From an uncultured Cyclobacteriaceae bacterium (GTDB taxonomy: Bacteria > Bacteroidota > Bacteroidia > Cytophagales > Cyclobacteriaceae), in the NCBI GenBank assembly GCA_943788235.1, contig CALSPM010000003.1, positions 228,501-292,500 on the forward strand: 64,000 nt of DNA, written 5' to 3'. Positions 30,370 through 38,841 of the stretch are shown in pieces. Under the pieces are notes generated by a model. It was given only the letters and a program-made list of their open reading frames with translations, was not told the origin of the DNA and made no database searches. How positions within the stretch are numbered: position 1 is the first letter of the stretch; every line of letters begins with the position of its first letter. The position numbers and the translations under genes were made by a program.

Positions 30370-30972
30370 TCATAAGCTATAAGCAAGCAAATAATTCAAT
30401 ATGGGCACAATGTTGATTCGATATTGTTCATTGATTTCGGTAGACATAATATGACCTAAGGTTTGATGATCATCTATCAACTCTGTTTTCAGTTCATTTT
30501 TAAAGCTCAGTTGAGTTTGTCCACATATTTTGATCAATACTTCTTTGACCACCCATATTTTACAGAGATTGAAAGCGTCGTTTTTATGCTGATACTCACT
30601 CAGATGGAGGATTTTAGATTGAATCTTGATTAATTGGTTTCTAGGGGATTCAATATCAATACCACAAGGCGCATCCAAATGAATCATGGCAGCAGCCATA
30701 GGAAAAGAGTGTGTTATTGAAATGTTTGCCGCATGGCCGATGAGGAAAGGCTTTCCTGCGGTCGTTTTAGCAATGCCAGCATATGAAATTTCAAATAGTG
30801 AGGCAAGATGCATGACCAATAATCGGGTCGCTAGCCATTCGCATTTTTTTTTATCATTCTTGTGCGGGGCTGACGAGCCCGCTAAACGGGCTAACTCAGT
30901 TGCCGTTTCGGTGATATTCCAAACGGCATAAGTGCTTACCTTGTTTATTTTCTTGGTTAAGAATAGTGGCAT
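30370..30972 (-). CDS. 4'-phosphopantetheinyl transferase superfamily protein
   Basis: 200 residues from the ATG at 30972 (MPLFLTKKI, then YAVWNITE), the usual N-terminus of Bacteroidota members. A longer start at 31017 would nearly abut the divergent gene. The magnesium and CoA site is visible as CGIDIESPR (GID with the paired acid) and WVVKEVLIK (the W-x-x-K-E motif). The conserved GKPFL and SITHSFPMAA (usual SxSHs) blocks precede it. It transfers phosphopantetheine from CoA to an acyl or peptidyl carrier protein; the carrier is not encoded nearby. Confidence 0.88.
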   Translation of the reverse strand: MPLFLTKKINKVSTYAVWNITETATELARLAGSSAPHKNDKKKCEWLATRLLVMHLASLFEISYAGIAKTTAGKPFLIGHAANISITHSFPMAAAMIHLDAPCGIDIESPRNQLIKIQSKILHLSEYQHKNDAFNLCKIWVVKEVLIKICGQTQLSFKNELKTELIDDHQTLGHIMSTEINEQYRINIVPILNYLLAYSL

Positions 30973-31019
30973 TCGAGTAAATAGATCGTGCAATTGTAAT
31001 ACTTTTGATGGTAACATTT

Positions 31020-31937
31020 ATGATAAACCGACCTTCAATAACAAAGGAACATACCTTTATGGGCCATAAAGATGCTATTTATGCTTTGTGTGGATTAAAT
31101 GGGCATGAATTTATTTCAGGGGGCGCAGATGGTTATATTATTAAATGGGATACAAATGGATATGCTGCTGGAAATGTAGTTGCAAAAGTTCCAACCTCTG
31201 TTTATGCGCTTAGCTATGATCCCTTAAGAGGTCATCTATTTATAGGTCAAAATTTTGATGGACTGCACGTCATTGACCCAGTAGCCAAACGAGAAATTAC
31301 ATCGCTTCAAATGACGAAGACTCATATTTTTGATATCCAGTTTGATGATGATTTTCTTTACATAGCGACAGGTGATGGCGCTATTTATATTGTAAGTCGG
31401 GAAAGCTGGAAGCTTGTAAAAATGCTTAATTTATCTCAAAAGAGTGCCCGCACTTTGCAGATAGATGAGCATCGTATTTATGCCGGCTACAGTGATGGCT
31501 GCATACGGGTAATTGACAAGAAAAATTATAAACTTATCCAAGAAATACAGGCACATAAAAACTCTGTTTTTAGCTTGTGCATCGATCCTACTAATAAGAT
31601 GATATTAAGTGGGAGTAGAGATGCACATCTCAAAATCTGGTCACTTGAAGAGGGAAACACCTTATTTTTAGCAGAGGATATAGTGGCCCACATGTACACC
31701 ATCAATCATATTAGCTATCATTCAAATGGGCATTATTTTGTAACTTGCAGTATGGACAAATCAATAAAGATTTGGGATTCGGGTACTTTTAAATTAATCC
31801 GAGTCATCGATAAGGGGCGTTATGCAGGTCATGAAACCTCAGTTAATAAGCTTTTGTCAATGCCAAATAAAAATTCTTTAATATCTTGTAGTGATGATCG
31901 TACTATATCTGTCTGGGATATAAACTTTAGTAAATAA
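31020..31937 (+). CDS. WD40 repeat protein
   Basis: 305 residues from the ATG at 31020; two earlier in-frame starts (31005, 31008) overlap the alternative start of the opposite gene. Six to seven WD40 blades are visible, beginning HTFMGHKDAIYALCGL, with repeat ends such as GYIIKWD, HLKIWS, SIKIWD and TISVWD, and internal GH and SGSRD motifs. No signal peptide is present, so it is cytosolic, presumably a scaffold. It is followed by divIVA after one base, which suggests co-expression but gives no function. Confidence 0.88.
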   Translation: MINRPSITKEHTFMGHKDAIYALCGLNGHEFISGGADGYIIKWDTNGYAAGNVVAKVPTSVYALSYDPLRGHLFIGQNFDGLHVIDPVAKREITSLQMTKTHIFDIQFDDDFLYIATGDGAIYIVSRESWKLVKMLNLSQKSARTLQIDEHRIYAGYSDGCIRVIDKKNYKLIQEIQAHKNSVFSLCIDPTNKMILSGSRDAHLKIWSLEEGNTLFLAEDIVAHMYTINHISYHSNGHYFVTCSMDKSIKIWDSGTFKLIRVIDKGRYAGHETSVNKLLSMPNKNSLISCSDDRTISVWDINFSK

Positions 31938-31938
31938 T

Positions 31939-32733
31939 ATGAGAATAACACCGCTGGAAATCAAAAGGAAAACCTTCGAAAAAAAACTTCGTGGGTTTGA
32001 TAAAGATGAAGTAGATGCTTTTTTAGCATCTTTATCTCAAGAATGGGAGCGATTATTGAATGAAAATAATGAGCTTAAAATAAAGCAAGAAATGGCTGAT
32101 ATTGAGGTAAAAAAACTCCGTGAAGTTGAAAATTCATTGTTTAAAACACTCAAAACAGCAGAGGATACAGGGGCGAATTTGATTGATCAGGCCAACAAAG
32201 CGGCAGAGCTTCATCTCAGAGAGGCGCAAATGAATTCAGAGGCAGTAATGCGCGAGACCAAATCAAAAGCTACCAGAATTATAGAAGAGGCAGAGAATCA
32301 GGCTAAAAATTTGATTGTTGAGATGCAGGATATCATCAAGGACTTAGCCAAGAACTATCAAAGCATTGAAAATCACAGAGACTCGTTAATTGGAGAGTTG
32401 CAAAATATTATTTTGGATATAACCGATAGAATCAACCGAGCAAGTAATCAGAAGGGGAACTTCAAGGTAGAGGATCACTTGATCAAAGTTAGGAAACAGG
32501 TTCACGATTCACGGTCGCTGATTGATAAGGAAGAGCCAATCGCACCGCCAGCATCGCTGGCTCCTATTCCTCAAATCTCTAAGGATGATGTAGCAGCAAC
32601 TGAAAAGCTCACTGAATTTATTAAATCAAAAGATACGGTATCAAAAAAGACGAAAAGTGAAAATAAAGAAGAGGACGGATCAGTGAAAGACGAAAGTGGA
32701 GATGTTTCATTTTTTGACCAGATAAAAGGCTGA
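31939..32733 (+). CDS. DivIVA domain-containing protein
   Basis: 264 residues. The N-terminal lipid-binding DivIVA segment reads MRITPLEIKRKTFEKKLRGF and DKDEVDAFL. It is followed by a long coiled coil (about 30-175) rich in Glu/Lys/Leu heptads and a charged, probably disordered tail ending FFDQIKG. Bacteroidota members are presumed to bind curved membrane and act in cell division or envelope placement, but the role is not well defined. The TGA overlaps the folB ATG (TGATGG), so translation is coupled. Confidence 0.9.
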   Translation: MRITPLEIKRKTFEKKLRGFDKDEVDAFLASLSQEWERLLNENNELKIKQEMADIEVKKLREVENSLFKTLKTAEDTGANLIDQANKAAELHLREAQMNSEAVMRETKSKATRIIEEAENQAKNLIVEMQDIIKDLAKNYQSIENHRDSLIGELQNIILDITDRINRASNQKGNFKVEDHLIKVRKQVHDSRSLIDKEEPIAPPASLAPIPQISKDDVAATEKLTEFIKSKDTVSKKTKSENKEEDGSVKDESGDVSFFDQIKG

Positions 32734-33083
32734 TGGCATTTGTTTCATTAGAGGGGATGGAGTTCTACGCGCATCATGGATATCATGAAGAAGAGCGAAA
32801 AATAGGTAATAAATACAGTGTTGACGTCAAAATGGAGCTTAATGTCGATTTGGCTGCTAAAGAAGATAAATTAGAGGGGACGGTTGATTACGAACAGGTA
32901 TATCAATTGATTTCAAAGGTAATGTCTAAAGAGGCGGCGCTGCTAGAGTATTTGGCCAATCAAATCATTGAACTTTTGATAAGCAAATTTCCACAAGTCA
33001 AAAAAGTTTGGGTAAAAGTGAGCAAATACAACCCACCTATTCAAGGGCTTTGTCATCGGGCTGTAGTTGAATTGTATTCATAA
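32733..33083 (+). CDS. folB: Dihydroneopterin aldolase
   Basis: 116 residues, full length for FolB. It cleaves dihydroneopterin to hydroxymethyl-dihydropterin and glycolaldehyde in folate synthesis. The N-terminal LEGMEFYAHHGYHEEER carries the conserved GxHGxxxxE pattern, followed by VDYEQVYQLI and, at the C-terminus, VKVSKYNPPIQG with the catalytic Lys region (usual KP). Its 3' end overlaps the convergent IscA-like gene by 31 bases. Confidence 0.92.
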   Translation: MAFVSLEGMEFYAHHGYHEEERKIGNKYSVDVKMELNVDLAAKEDKLEGTVDYEQVYQLISKVMSKEAALLEYLANQIIELLISKFPQVKKVWVKVSKYNPPIQGLCHRAVVELYS

Positions 33084-33370
33084 TTACGAAAAATAAACCC
33101 ACGTGATTCAGTCCCCTCATGAAAATCAATTTCTTGACCAATTAGGAACATCATTTCTGATTTTTGTATGAGAACGTTAATTCCAGAAACTAATGAAACC
33201 GTGTCAAGCTCCTTTTTTTTATCAAACCCCAAGGTGAAGTTGACACCCGAACAGCCCTGGCCACCTTTTATACTTACCCTAAGTAAGTATTCTTGAGGAA
33301 TACCTTTAGTTTTGAGTATATTTATAATTTCTTCAACGGCGCGGGTAGTTATCTTGATGGGAGCAATCAT
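33053..33370 (-). CDS. IscA/HesB-like iron-sulfur assembly protein lacking the C-terminal CGC
   Basis: 105 residues. The HesB fold is visible: ITTRAVEEIINILK, the first conserved Cys in IKGGQGCSGVNFTLGF, and EGTESRGFIFRN at the end of the fold. The usual second and third ligands, a C-terminal CGCG motif, are missing. The protein stops shortly after the fold with NSTTAR. I believe this is a Bacteroidota subgroup rather than a truncation, because the ending is at a natural stop. Its cluster-binding capacity is thus uncertain. It converges on folB with a 31-base overlap. Confidence 0.85.
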   Translation of the reverse strand: MIAPIKITTRAVEEIINILKTKGIPQEYLLRVSIKGGQGCSGVNFTLGFDKKKELDTVSLVSGINVLIQKSEMMFLIGQEIDFHEGTESRGFIFRNYEYNSTTAR

Positions 33371-33420
33371 TGCACAAAAGAAATTATTTATTTTTGAAAT
33401 AGGTAATAAAAATAGAGGAT

Positions 33421-33936
33421 ATGAATTTGTTAATTGATTTATTAAAAATATTAGGACCTGCGACTATAGTACTCTATGCTTCATTTTTGATGGTAAGCTC
33501 ATTATTGAGGGCTCGATTTGATGAGCTCCAGTCTACCTTGAAGCTAAAAAATCAAAAGGAGATGCTGCCCATTAAGTTACAGGCCTATGAGCGGATTATA
33601 TTGCTTTTGGAGCGATCAAATCCCAACAATTTAATTCCTCGATTAAGTCAAAAAGAGATGAATGCAACCGTTTTGCAGCATCTTTTAATTAAAGAGATAA
33701 GACAGGAATTCAATCATAATTTGGCCCAACAAATTTATCTATCCAATGAAGCGTGGTCTTATATTACCGCCGCCATTGAGGATACCGTTACCTTGATCAA
33801 TGAAGCCGCTATGGGTTTGGGAGAAAAACATTCCGGATTAGATTTAGCCAAATTAATATTAGAAGGGGCGGTCAAGAAGAACAGTATCACTCAAACAATT
33901 GTCTTTGTGAAAAATGAAATAAAAGAGATGTTTTAA
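33421..33936 (+). CDS. Conserved Bacteroidota membrane-anchored protein of unknown function
   Basis: 171 residues. One N-terminal transmembrane helix (ILGPATIVLYASFLMVSSLL) is followed by a cytosolic helical domain with the characteristic LPIKLQAYERIILLLER, HLLIKEIRQEFNHN and QIYLSNEAWSYI blocks. I recognise this as a family found across Bacteroidota without an assigned role (I believe the DUF7935 group). It is immediately followed, one base later, by the DUF1232 gene, so they are probably co-transcribed. No catalytic motif is visible. Confidence 0.8.
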   Translation: MNLLIDLLKILGPATIVLYASFLMVSSLLRARFDELQSTLKLKNQKEMLPIKLQAYERIILLLERSNPNNLIPRLSQKEMNATVLQHLLIKEIRQEFNHNLAQQIYLSNEAWSYITAAIEDTVTLINEAAMGLGEKHSGLDLAKLILEGAVKKNSITQTIVFVKNEIKEMF

Positions 33937-33937
33937 G

Positions 33938-34333
33938 ATGAATAGGAGTGTATTAAAAATTTTCAGACAAGCAAAGCTTATACTACAAGAGCAAAGCCAG
34001 GTCAAAGTATTGTTTGGGCAAGTGTCCAAAAAGCTACAAAAAATGAATGGGGGCCATAAGCAGATCAATGAGCTGTTGGAGTATGTGCAATTATTTTTAA
34101 GGATGATTAAAAAAAGTTTTACCGGTGAATACAGTTCTTTTTCAAATAAAACACTGCTGTCTTTGGTTTTCGGATTGCTCTACTTTGTAACACCCATGGA
34201 TGTAGTCCCAGATTTCATTCCTTTACTTGGGTTCTCTGATGACCTATCTATAATTTATTTCATCCTCAAAAATTTCAAATCAGATATCGAAGCTTTCAAA
34301 ATTTGGGAGCTCAATCAGCAATCTGTGAGTTAA
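33938..34333 (+). CDS. YkvA/DUF1232 family small membrane protein
   Basis: 131 residues. The C-terminal DUF1232 segment is clear: LVFGLLYFVTPMDVVPDFIP followed by LLGFSDDLSII, a membrane hairpin with the conserved D-x-x-PD-x-P-x-x-G-x-x-DD pattern. The N-terminal 60 residues are basic and helical. Function unknown. It sits between the anchored unknown and the NAD(P)-binding gene, with tight spacing on both sides. Confidence 0.88.
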   Translation: MNRSVLKIFRQAKLILQEQSQVKVLFGQVSKKLQKMNGGHKQINELLEYVQLFLRMIKKSFTGEYSSFSNKTLLSLVFGLLYFVTPMDVVPDFIPLLGFSDDLSIIYFILKNFKSDIEAFKIWELNQQSVS

Positions 34334-34344
34334 AAAAAGATAGG

Positions 34345-35031
34345 GTGAAGGAGAAACAGAAAAAATCTGCATTGATCATCGGCGCATCAGGTTTGGTAGG
34401 AAAACTACTGTCAGAAGCGATATTACAAAAGAACTACTACACAAGTATAACTTTGGTATTGCGGAGGGCTATTGATTTAAAATACGATAAGCGGGTGAAA
34501 ATAATTATGATCTCAGATTTTGATGCACTCGATCAATATGAAGAAAATCTTTTTTCGGAGGACGTTTTCTGCTGTTTAGGTTCCACAATGAAAAAGGCAG
34601 GATCCAAATCGAATTTTGAGAAAAGTGACTTAATATATCCATTGAAAGTAGCCACGATAAACCAAAAGAACCCCAATTTCAAGAATTATTTGATCGTTAC
34701 TTCCCAGGGAGCAAATGCTCAATCACTTTTTTATTACAATCAAGTTAAGGGCAGGTGTGAACAGGCTTTATTGGCATTAAATCTACCAGGTTTAAAAGTA
34801 TTCAGGCCGTCTTTGCTGTTGGGAAATCGTATTGAAAAAAGAGGGACTGAGGTATTCCTTAATTTCCTCATACAAGTCGTAAGCTCACCTTTAAAAGTGT
34901 TGGGCATATCTTTTTTTTGGTCCATTGAGGCAGCCATAGTAGCGCGAGCGATGTTACAGGTTGCGATGAATGAAAATGAGGGGACCGTATTTTATGATGC
35001 TAAGGCGATGGTTCAATTAACTCAAAAATGA
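34345..35031 (+). CDS. NAD(P)H-binding Rossmann-fold protein (HTATIP2-like)
   Basis: 228 residues from a GTG at 34345; a TTG at 34303 would overlap the preceding gene. The nucleotide loop is IIGASGLVGKLL, followed by VFCCLGSTMKKAGSK, the sequence typical of the atypical SDR group related to HTATIP2/CC3 and annotated as NAD(P)H-binding oxidoreductase. Then come YLIVTSQGANAQSLFYYNQV with Tyr and VKGRCEQAL, where the catalytic Lys would be. The TGA overlaps the dtd ATG (ATGA). Substrate unknown; cytosolic. Confidence 0.86.
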   Translation: MKEKQKKSALIIGASGLVGKLLSEAILQKNYYTSITLVLRRAIDLKYDKRVKIIMISDFDALDQYEENLFSEDVFCCLGSTMKKAGSKSNFEKSDLIYPLKVATINQKNPNFKNYLIVTSQGANAQSLFYYNQVKGRCEQALLALNLPGLKVFRPSLLLGNRIEKRGTEVFLNFLIQVVSSPLKVLGISFFWSIEAAIVARAMLQVAMNENEGTVFYDAKAMVQLTQK

Positions 35032-35480
35032 TTGTAGTGATTCAGCGTGTTTCAAACGCAAATGTCAAGGTAGAAAAGATTCCTATTGCATCTATTGAAC
35101 AGGGATTGCTGATCCTGCTGGGTGTTGAGGAGGCAGATGATAATGAAGATTTGAATTGGTTAGTAAAAAAAATCGTTCAACTAAGGATTTTCTCAGATGG
35201 GGAAGGCAAAATGAATTTAAGTGCCCTAGATGTGCAAGCTGAATTTTTGGTGGTCAGTCAGTTTACCTTATATGCCCAAACAAGAAAAGGAAATAGGCCC
35301 TCTTTTGTAAAAGCAGCGAAACCTGTGTATGCGGAAGCCCTCTATGAAGATTTTATTCAAGAACTGTCAAGTCATTCTAGCCTTCCGGTTCAGCATGGAA
35401 AATTTGGAGCAGATATGCAGGTCTCTTTAACAAATGATGGTCCTGTGACCATTATAATCGACACAAAAAACAAACATTGA
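35028..35480 (+). CDS. dtd: D-aminoacyl-tRNA deacylase
   Basis: 150 residues, the normal length. The enzyme hydrolyses D-aminoacyl-tRNA and mischarged glycyl-tRNA-Ala, recycling tRNA. Family motifs are MIVVIQRVSNANVKV at the start, VSQFTLYAQTRKGNRPSF in the middle (SQFTL is the active-site motif), and the conserved C-terminal GPVTIIID (GP motif near the terminus). The gene starts within the stop of the preceding gene. Confidence 0.95.
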   Translation: MIVVIQRVSNANVKVEKIPIASIEQGLLILLGVEEADDNEDLNWLVKKIVQLRIFSDGEGKMNLSALDVQAEFLVVSQFTLYAQTRKGNRPSFVKAAKPVYAEALYEDFIQELSSHSSLPVQHGKFGADMQVSLTNDGPVTIIIDTKNKH

Positions 35481-35520
35481 TAAGATCAGTCTTCATTTTG
35501 TAAATGATTGGCTTTGATTA

Positions 35521-35551
35521 TGTGTTCTGTAAGGTCAAAGTACTATTTTTG
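35521..35551 (+). promoter_or_regulatory. Candidate Bacteroidota promoter upstream of lepA
   Basis: TGTG at 35521-35524 (consensus TTTG) is separated by exactly 19 bases from TATTTTTG at 35544-35551 (consensus TAnnTTTG). The lepA ATG follows 18 bases after the -7 box, giving a short leader. Confidence 0.4.
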
Positions 35552-35569
35552 CAAATCTATTTTCATTCT

Positions 35570-37357
35570 ATGCAGGACATTCGTAATTTTTGTATTATTG
35601 CCCATATCGATCACGGGAAAAGTACCTTGGCTGATCGACTCTTGGAGAAAACATCCACGGTTACCAAAAGAGAAATGCAGGCACAATTGCTTGACAACAT
35701 GGATCTTGAAAGAGAGCGTGGCATTACCATAAAAAGTCATGCCATACAAATGGATTATCTCGAAGAAGGGCAAAAATATGTCCTCAACTTAATAGATACT
35801 CCAGGACATGTCGACTTTTCGTATGAAGTTTCACGCTCGATAGCGGCCTGCGAAGGCGCATTGCTTATTGTAGATGCCTCCCAAGGGATTGAGGCGCAAA
35901 CCATTTCTAATCTGTACTTAGCCATTGAGCATGACCTTGAAGTCATACCCGTTCTGAACAAAATTGATCTACCTGGAGCCATGATCGATGAAGTTTCAGA
36001 TCAAATTATAGATTTGATTGGCTGTGATAAGGAAGACATTATTCATGCGAGTGCTAAAGAAGGCATTGGCATTGAGGAAATATTAAAGGCAATCGTGTCC
36101 CGCGTACCAGCTCCCGAGGGCATTAAAGATGAGCCACTTCAAGCCATGATTTTTGATTCTGTATATAATTCATACCGGGGCATTGAAGTTTATTTCAGGG
36201 TATTTAATGGGGTAATAAAAAAAGGAGATAAGGTTAAATTTGTGAGTACTGGACAGACCTATGATGCGGATGAGATTGGTGTGTTGAGGTTGGATCATGA
36301 ACCAAGAAATTCATTGGAGGCAGGAAATGTAGGCTATTTAATCTCAGGAATCAAAGTAGCCAAAGAGGTTAAAGTGGGAGATACCATTACCCATGTAGAT
36401 CATTCAACTACGCGACCGATCAAAGGCTTTGAGGATGTCAAGCCTATGGTATTTGCAGGTATTTATCCTGTGGATACCTCAGAATTTGAAGAACTTAGGT
36501 CATCAATGGAAAAATTACAGCTTAACGATGCTGCTTTAGTTTGGGAACCTGAAACTTCCATTGCTTTGGGCTTTGGTTTCCGATGTGGTTTTTTGGGCAT
36601 GCTTCACATGGAAATTATTCAAGAACGATTGGAACGAGAATTTGGGATGACCGTGATCACAACTGTGCCCTCGGTTAAATTTCATGCTATTGGCACTGAT
36701 GGGACAATCATTCCTGTGAGCGCGCCTTCGGAGATGCCAGAATCTACCAAAATTTTTCACGTTGAAGAGCCTTTTATCAAGGCACAAATCATTTCAAAAT
36801 CAGAATATATTGGCAATATTATATCACTTTGTATGGATAAGCGCGGGGAGATCAAAAATCAAGTTTATTTAACATCGGATCGCGTCGAATTGACCTTTAA
36901 CCTGCCATTAGCAGAAATAGTATTTGATTTTTTTGACAAACTAAAGACCTTGTCAAGAGGATATGCCTCACTAGATTATGAGTTAATTGGTTACCAAACT
37001 TCAACATTGGTGAAGTTAGATATCATGCTCAACGGAGACAAAGTAGATGCTTTATCTGCAATAGTGCATCGTGATAAGGCCTATGATTGGGGCAAAAGGC
37101 TGTGTGAAAAATTACGAGGCCTCATTCCGCGACAGATGTTTGAGATTGCCATTCAAGCTGCCATTGGGACGAAGGTGATTTCTCGCGAGACGGTCAAGGC
37201 ACTTCGTAAAAATGTAATTGCTAAATGCTATGGTGGAGATATTAGTCGGAAAAGAAAACTATTAGAAAAGCAAAAGAAGGGTAAAAAGCGTATGCGTCAA
37301 GTGGGGAATGTTGAAATACCTCAAGAAGCATTTATGGCCGTTCTAAAACTTGATTGA
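35570..37357 (+). CDS. lepA: Elongation factor 4 (ribosome back-translocase GTPase)
   Basis: 595 residues from the ATG at 35570, chosen because [17 protein letters not shown] is the canonical N-terminus. The frame extends upstream to 35504 without meaning. The GTPase domain has the P-loop [18 protein letters not shown] (G3) and VLNKIDLPG (G4). It is followed by domains II, III, V and the LepA-specific C-terminal domain ([20 protein letters not shown]). EF4 acts on stalled ribosomes and 30S biogenesis. A candidate promoter lies just upstream. Confidence 0.96.
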   Translation: MQDIRNFCIIAHIDHGKSTLADRLLEKTSTVTKREMQAQLLDNMDLERERGITIKSHAIQMDYLEEGQKYVLNLIDTPGHVDFSYEVSRSIAACEGALLIVDASQGIEAQTISNLYLAIEHDLEVIPVLNKIDLPGAMIDEVSDQIIDLIGCDKEDIIHASAKEGIGIEEILKAIVSRVPAPEGIKDEPLQAMIFDSVYNSYRGIEVYFRVFNGVIKKGDKVKFVSTGQTYDADEIGVLRLDHEPRNSLEAGNVGYLISGIKVAKEVKVGDTITHVDHSTTRPIKGFEDVKPMVFAGIYPVDTSEFEELRSSMEKLQLNDAALVWEPETSIALGFGFRCGFLGMLHMEIIQERLEREFGMTVITTVPSVKFHAIGTDGTIIPVSAPSEMPESTKIFHVEEPFIKAQIISKSEYIGNIISLCMDKRGEIKNQVYLTSDRVELTFNLPLAEIVFDFFDKLKTLSRGYASLDYELIGYQTSTLVKLDIMLNGDKVDALSAIVHRDKAYDWGKRLCEKLRGLIPRQMFEIAIQAAIGTKVISRETVKALRKNVIAKCYGGDISRKRKLLEKQKKGKKRMRQVGNVEIPQEAFMAVLKLD

Positions 37358-37359
37358 CC

Positions 37360-38232
37360 ATGGGATTATTACTTGATGGAAAAAAGATAGCCAATGAAAT
37401 TCAGTCTGAAGTAGCACAGCGGGTTGGAGAACTCATAAATAATAACAAGAGAGTGCCCCATCTCGCCATTATTTTGATTGGAGAAGATGGGGCGAGTCAT
37501 TCTTATGTCAACGGAAAGATGAAGGCCTGTAAAGCCGTGGGATTTGAGTACACTCTTTTACAATTTGCTACCACCATAACAGAGAAAAAATTATTTAAGC
37601 ACATCGAGCAACTCAATCAAGACGACGATATCGATGGATTTATAGTTCAGTTGCCTTTGCCTAAACACATCTCGGTGGAGCACATTATCCCTTTGATAGA
37701 CTCAAAGAAAGATGTAGATGGCTTTACCAATCATAATTTTGGATCCATTGTTTCCGATCAGCCCTTGTTATTGCCTGCTACGCCCTTTGGAGTGATGGAG
37801 CTACTTAAACGCTATCAGGTGACCACCAAAGGAAAGCATTGTGTGATTGTGGGTGCGAGTCGTATCGTGGGAGCTCCAATGAGTTTGATGATGGTGGAGC
37901 AGGCTCAAGCTACGGTTACTATTTGTCATAAATTCACTCAAGATTTAGCGAAACATACCCGAAATGCCGACATTTTGATTGTTGCAGTAGGTAAGCCCGG
38001 GCTCATTACTGCAGATATGGTAAAATCAGGTGTGGTCATCATAGATGTGGGAACGACACGCATTCCAGATGCTACAAAAAAGAGTGGATTTAGACTTTCT
38101 GGAGACGTAGACTTTGAAAAAGTAGCGCCCTTGAGTAGTTTTATTACTCCTGTGCCGGGAGGAGTTGGACCTTTGACCATTGCATCACTTTTGTTGAATA
38201 CACTCAAGGCTTATGAACGACACCACGATTAA
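37360..38232 (+). CDS. folD: Bifunctional methylenetetrahydrofolate dehydrogenase/cyclohydrolase
   Basis: 290 residues from the ATG at 37360. It interconverts methylene-, methenyl- and 10-formyl-THF using NADP. Motifs are SHSYVNGKMKAC with the catalytic Lys, DGFIVQLPLPKH, PATPFGVMELL, the Rossmann-site VIVGASRIVGAPM, and the signature TPVPGGVGPLTIASLL at the end. Ser to Ala or other loss is not seen. It starts two bases after the lepA stop, and queE begins inside its 3' end. Confidence 0.96.
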   Translation: MGLLLDGKKIANEIQSEVAQRVGELINNNKRVPHLAIILIGEDGASHSYVNGKMKACKAVGFEYTLLQFATTITEKKLFKHIEQLNQDDDIDGFIVQLPLPKHISVEHIIPLIDSKKDVDGFTNHNFGSIVSDQPLLLPATPFGVMELLKRYQVTTKGKHCVIVGASRIVGAPMSLMMVEQAQATVTICHKFTQDLAKHTRNADILIVAVGKPGLITADMVKSGVVIIDVGTTRIPDATKKSGFRLSGDVDFEKVAPLSSFITPVPGGVGPLTIASLLLNTLKAYERHHD

Positions 38233-38839
38233 TCTTCTTGTAGATGAAATACCTATCATGGAATCTTTTTATACGATTCAGGGCGAAGGTTGTCATGTTG
38301 GGAAAGCCGCTTATTTCATAAGAATTGGTGGCTGCGATGTGGGGTGTCATTGGTGTGATGTGAAGATTTCTTGGGAGGCAAGTGACCATCCTAATCTTTC
38401 AGTTACTCGATTGGTAAAAATGGCCAATGAATATCCTGCAAAAATCGTAGTGATTACGGGAGGAGAGCCCTTGATGTATGATCTATCCCAATTAACCCAA
38501 AAGTTAAAAGCAGCGGATAAAAATACCCATATTGAAACTTCAGGGGTGTACCCACTTACGGGAGAATGGGATTGGATTTGCTTCTCCCCTAAAAAGTTTA
38601 AAAAGCCCAGGGAAGTATTTTACGAGCAAAGTGATGAATTGAAGCTGGTGATTTACCATAAGTCAGATTTTAAGTGGGCCATTGAGCATAGTAAAAAAAT
38701 GAATCCTCAAGCCAAATGGCTTTTGCAGCCTGAATGGAGTCGACAAGAAGAAATACTACCTTTGATTATAGCGTTTGTTAAGGAACATCCCCGTTGGTCC
38801 ATCTCTTTGCAAACCCATAAGTTCATGGATATACCTTAA
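38213..38839 (+). CDS. queE: 7-carboxy-7-deazaguanine synthase, radical SAM
   Basis: 208 residues; its ATG lies 20 bases inside folD. The enzyme turns 6-carboxy-tetrahydropterin into CDG in queuosine synthesis. The 4Fe-4S cysteines are C41, C45 and C48 (CDVGCHWCD, the CxxxCxxC pattern). ESFYTIQGEGCHVGK at 17-31 and VVITGGEPLMYDL are the QueE and radical SAM signatures. The C-terminal SLQTHKFMDIP is the canonical end. No other queuosine genes are in the window. Confidence 0.95.
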   Translation: MNDTTINLLVDEIPIMESFYTIQGEGCHVGKAAYFIRIGGCDVGCHWCDVKISWEASDHPNLSVTRLVKMANEYPAKIVVITGGEPLMYDLSQLTQKLKAADKNTHIETSGVYPLTGEWDWICFSPKKFKKPREVFYEQSDELKLVIYHKSDFKWAIEHSKKMNPQAKWLLQPEWSRQEEILPLIIAFVKEHPRWSISLQTHKFMDIP

Positions 38840-38841
38840 GT

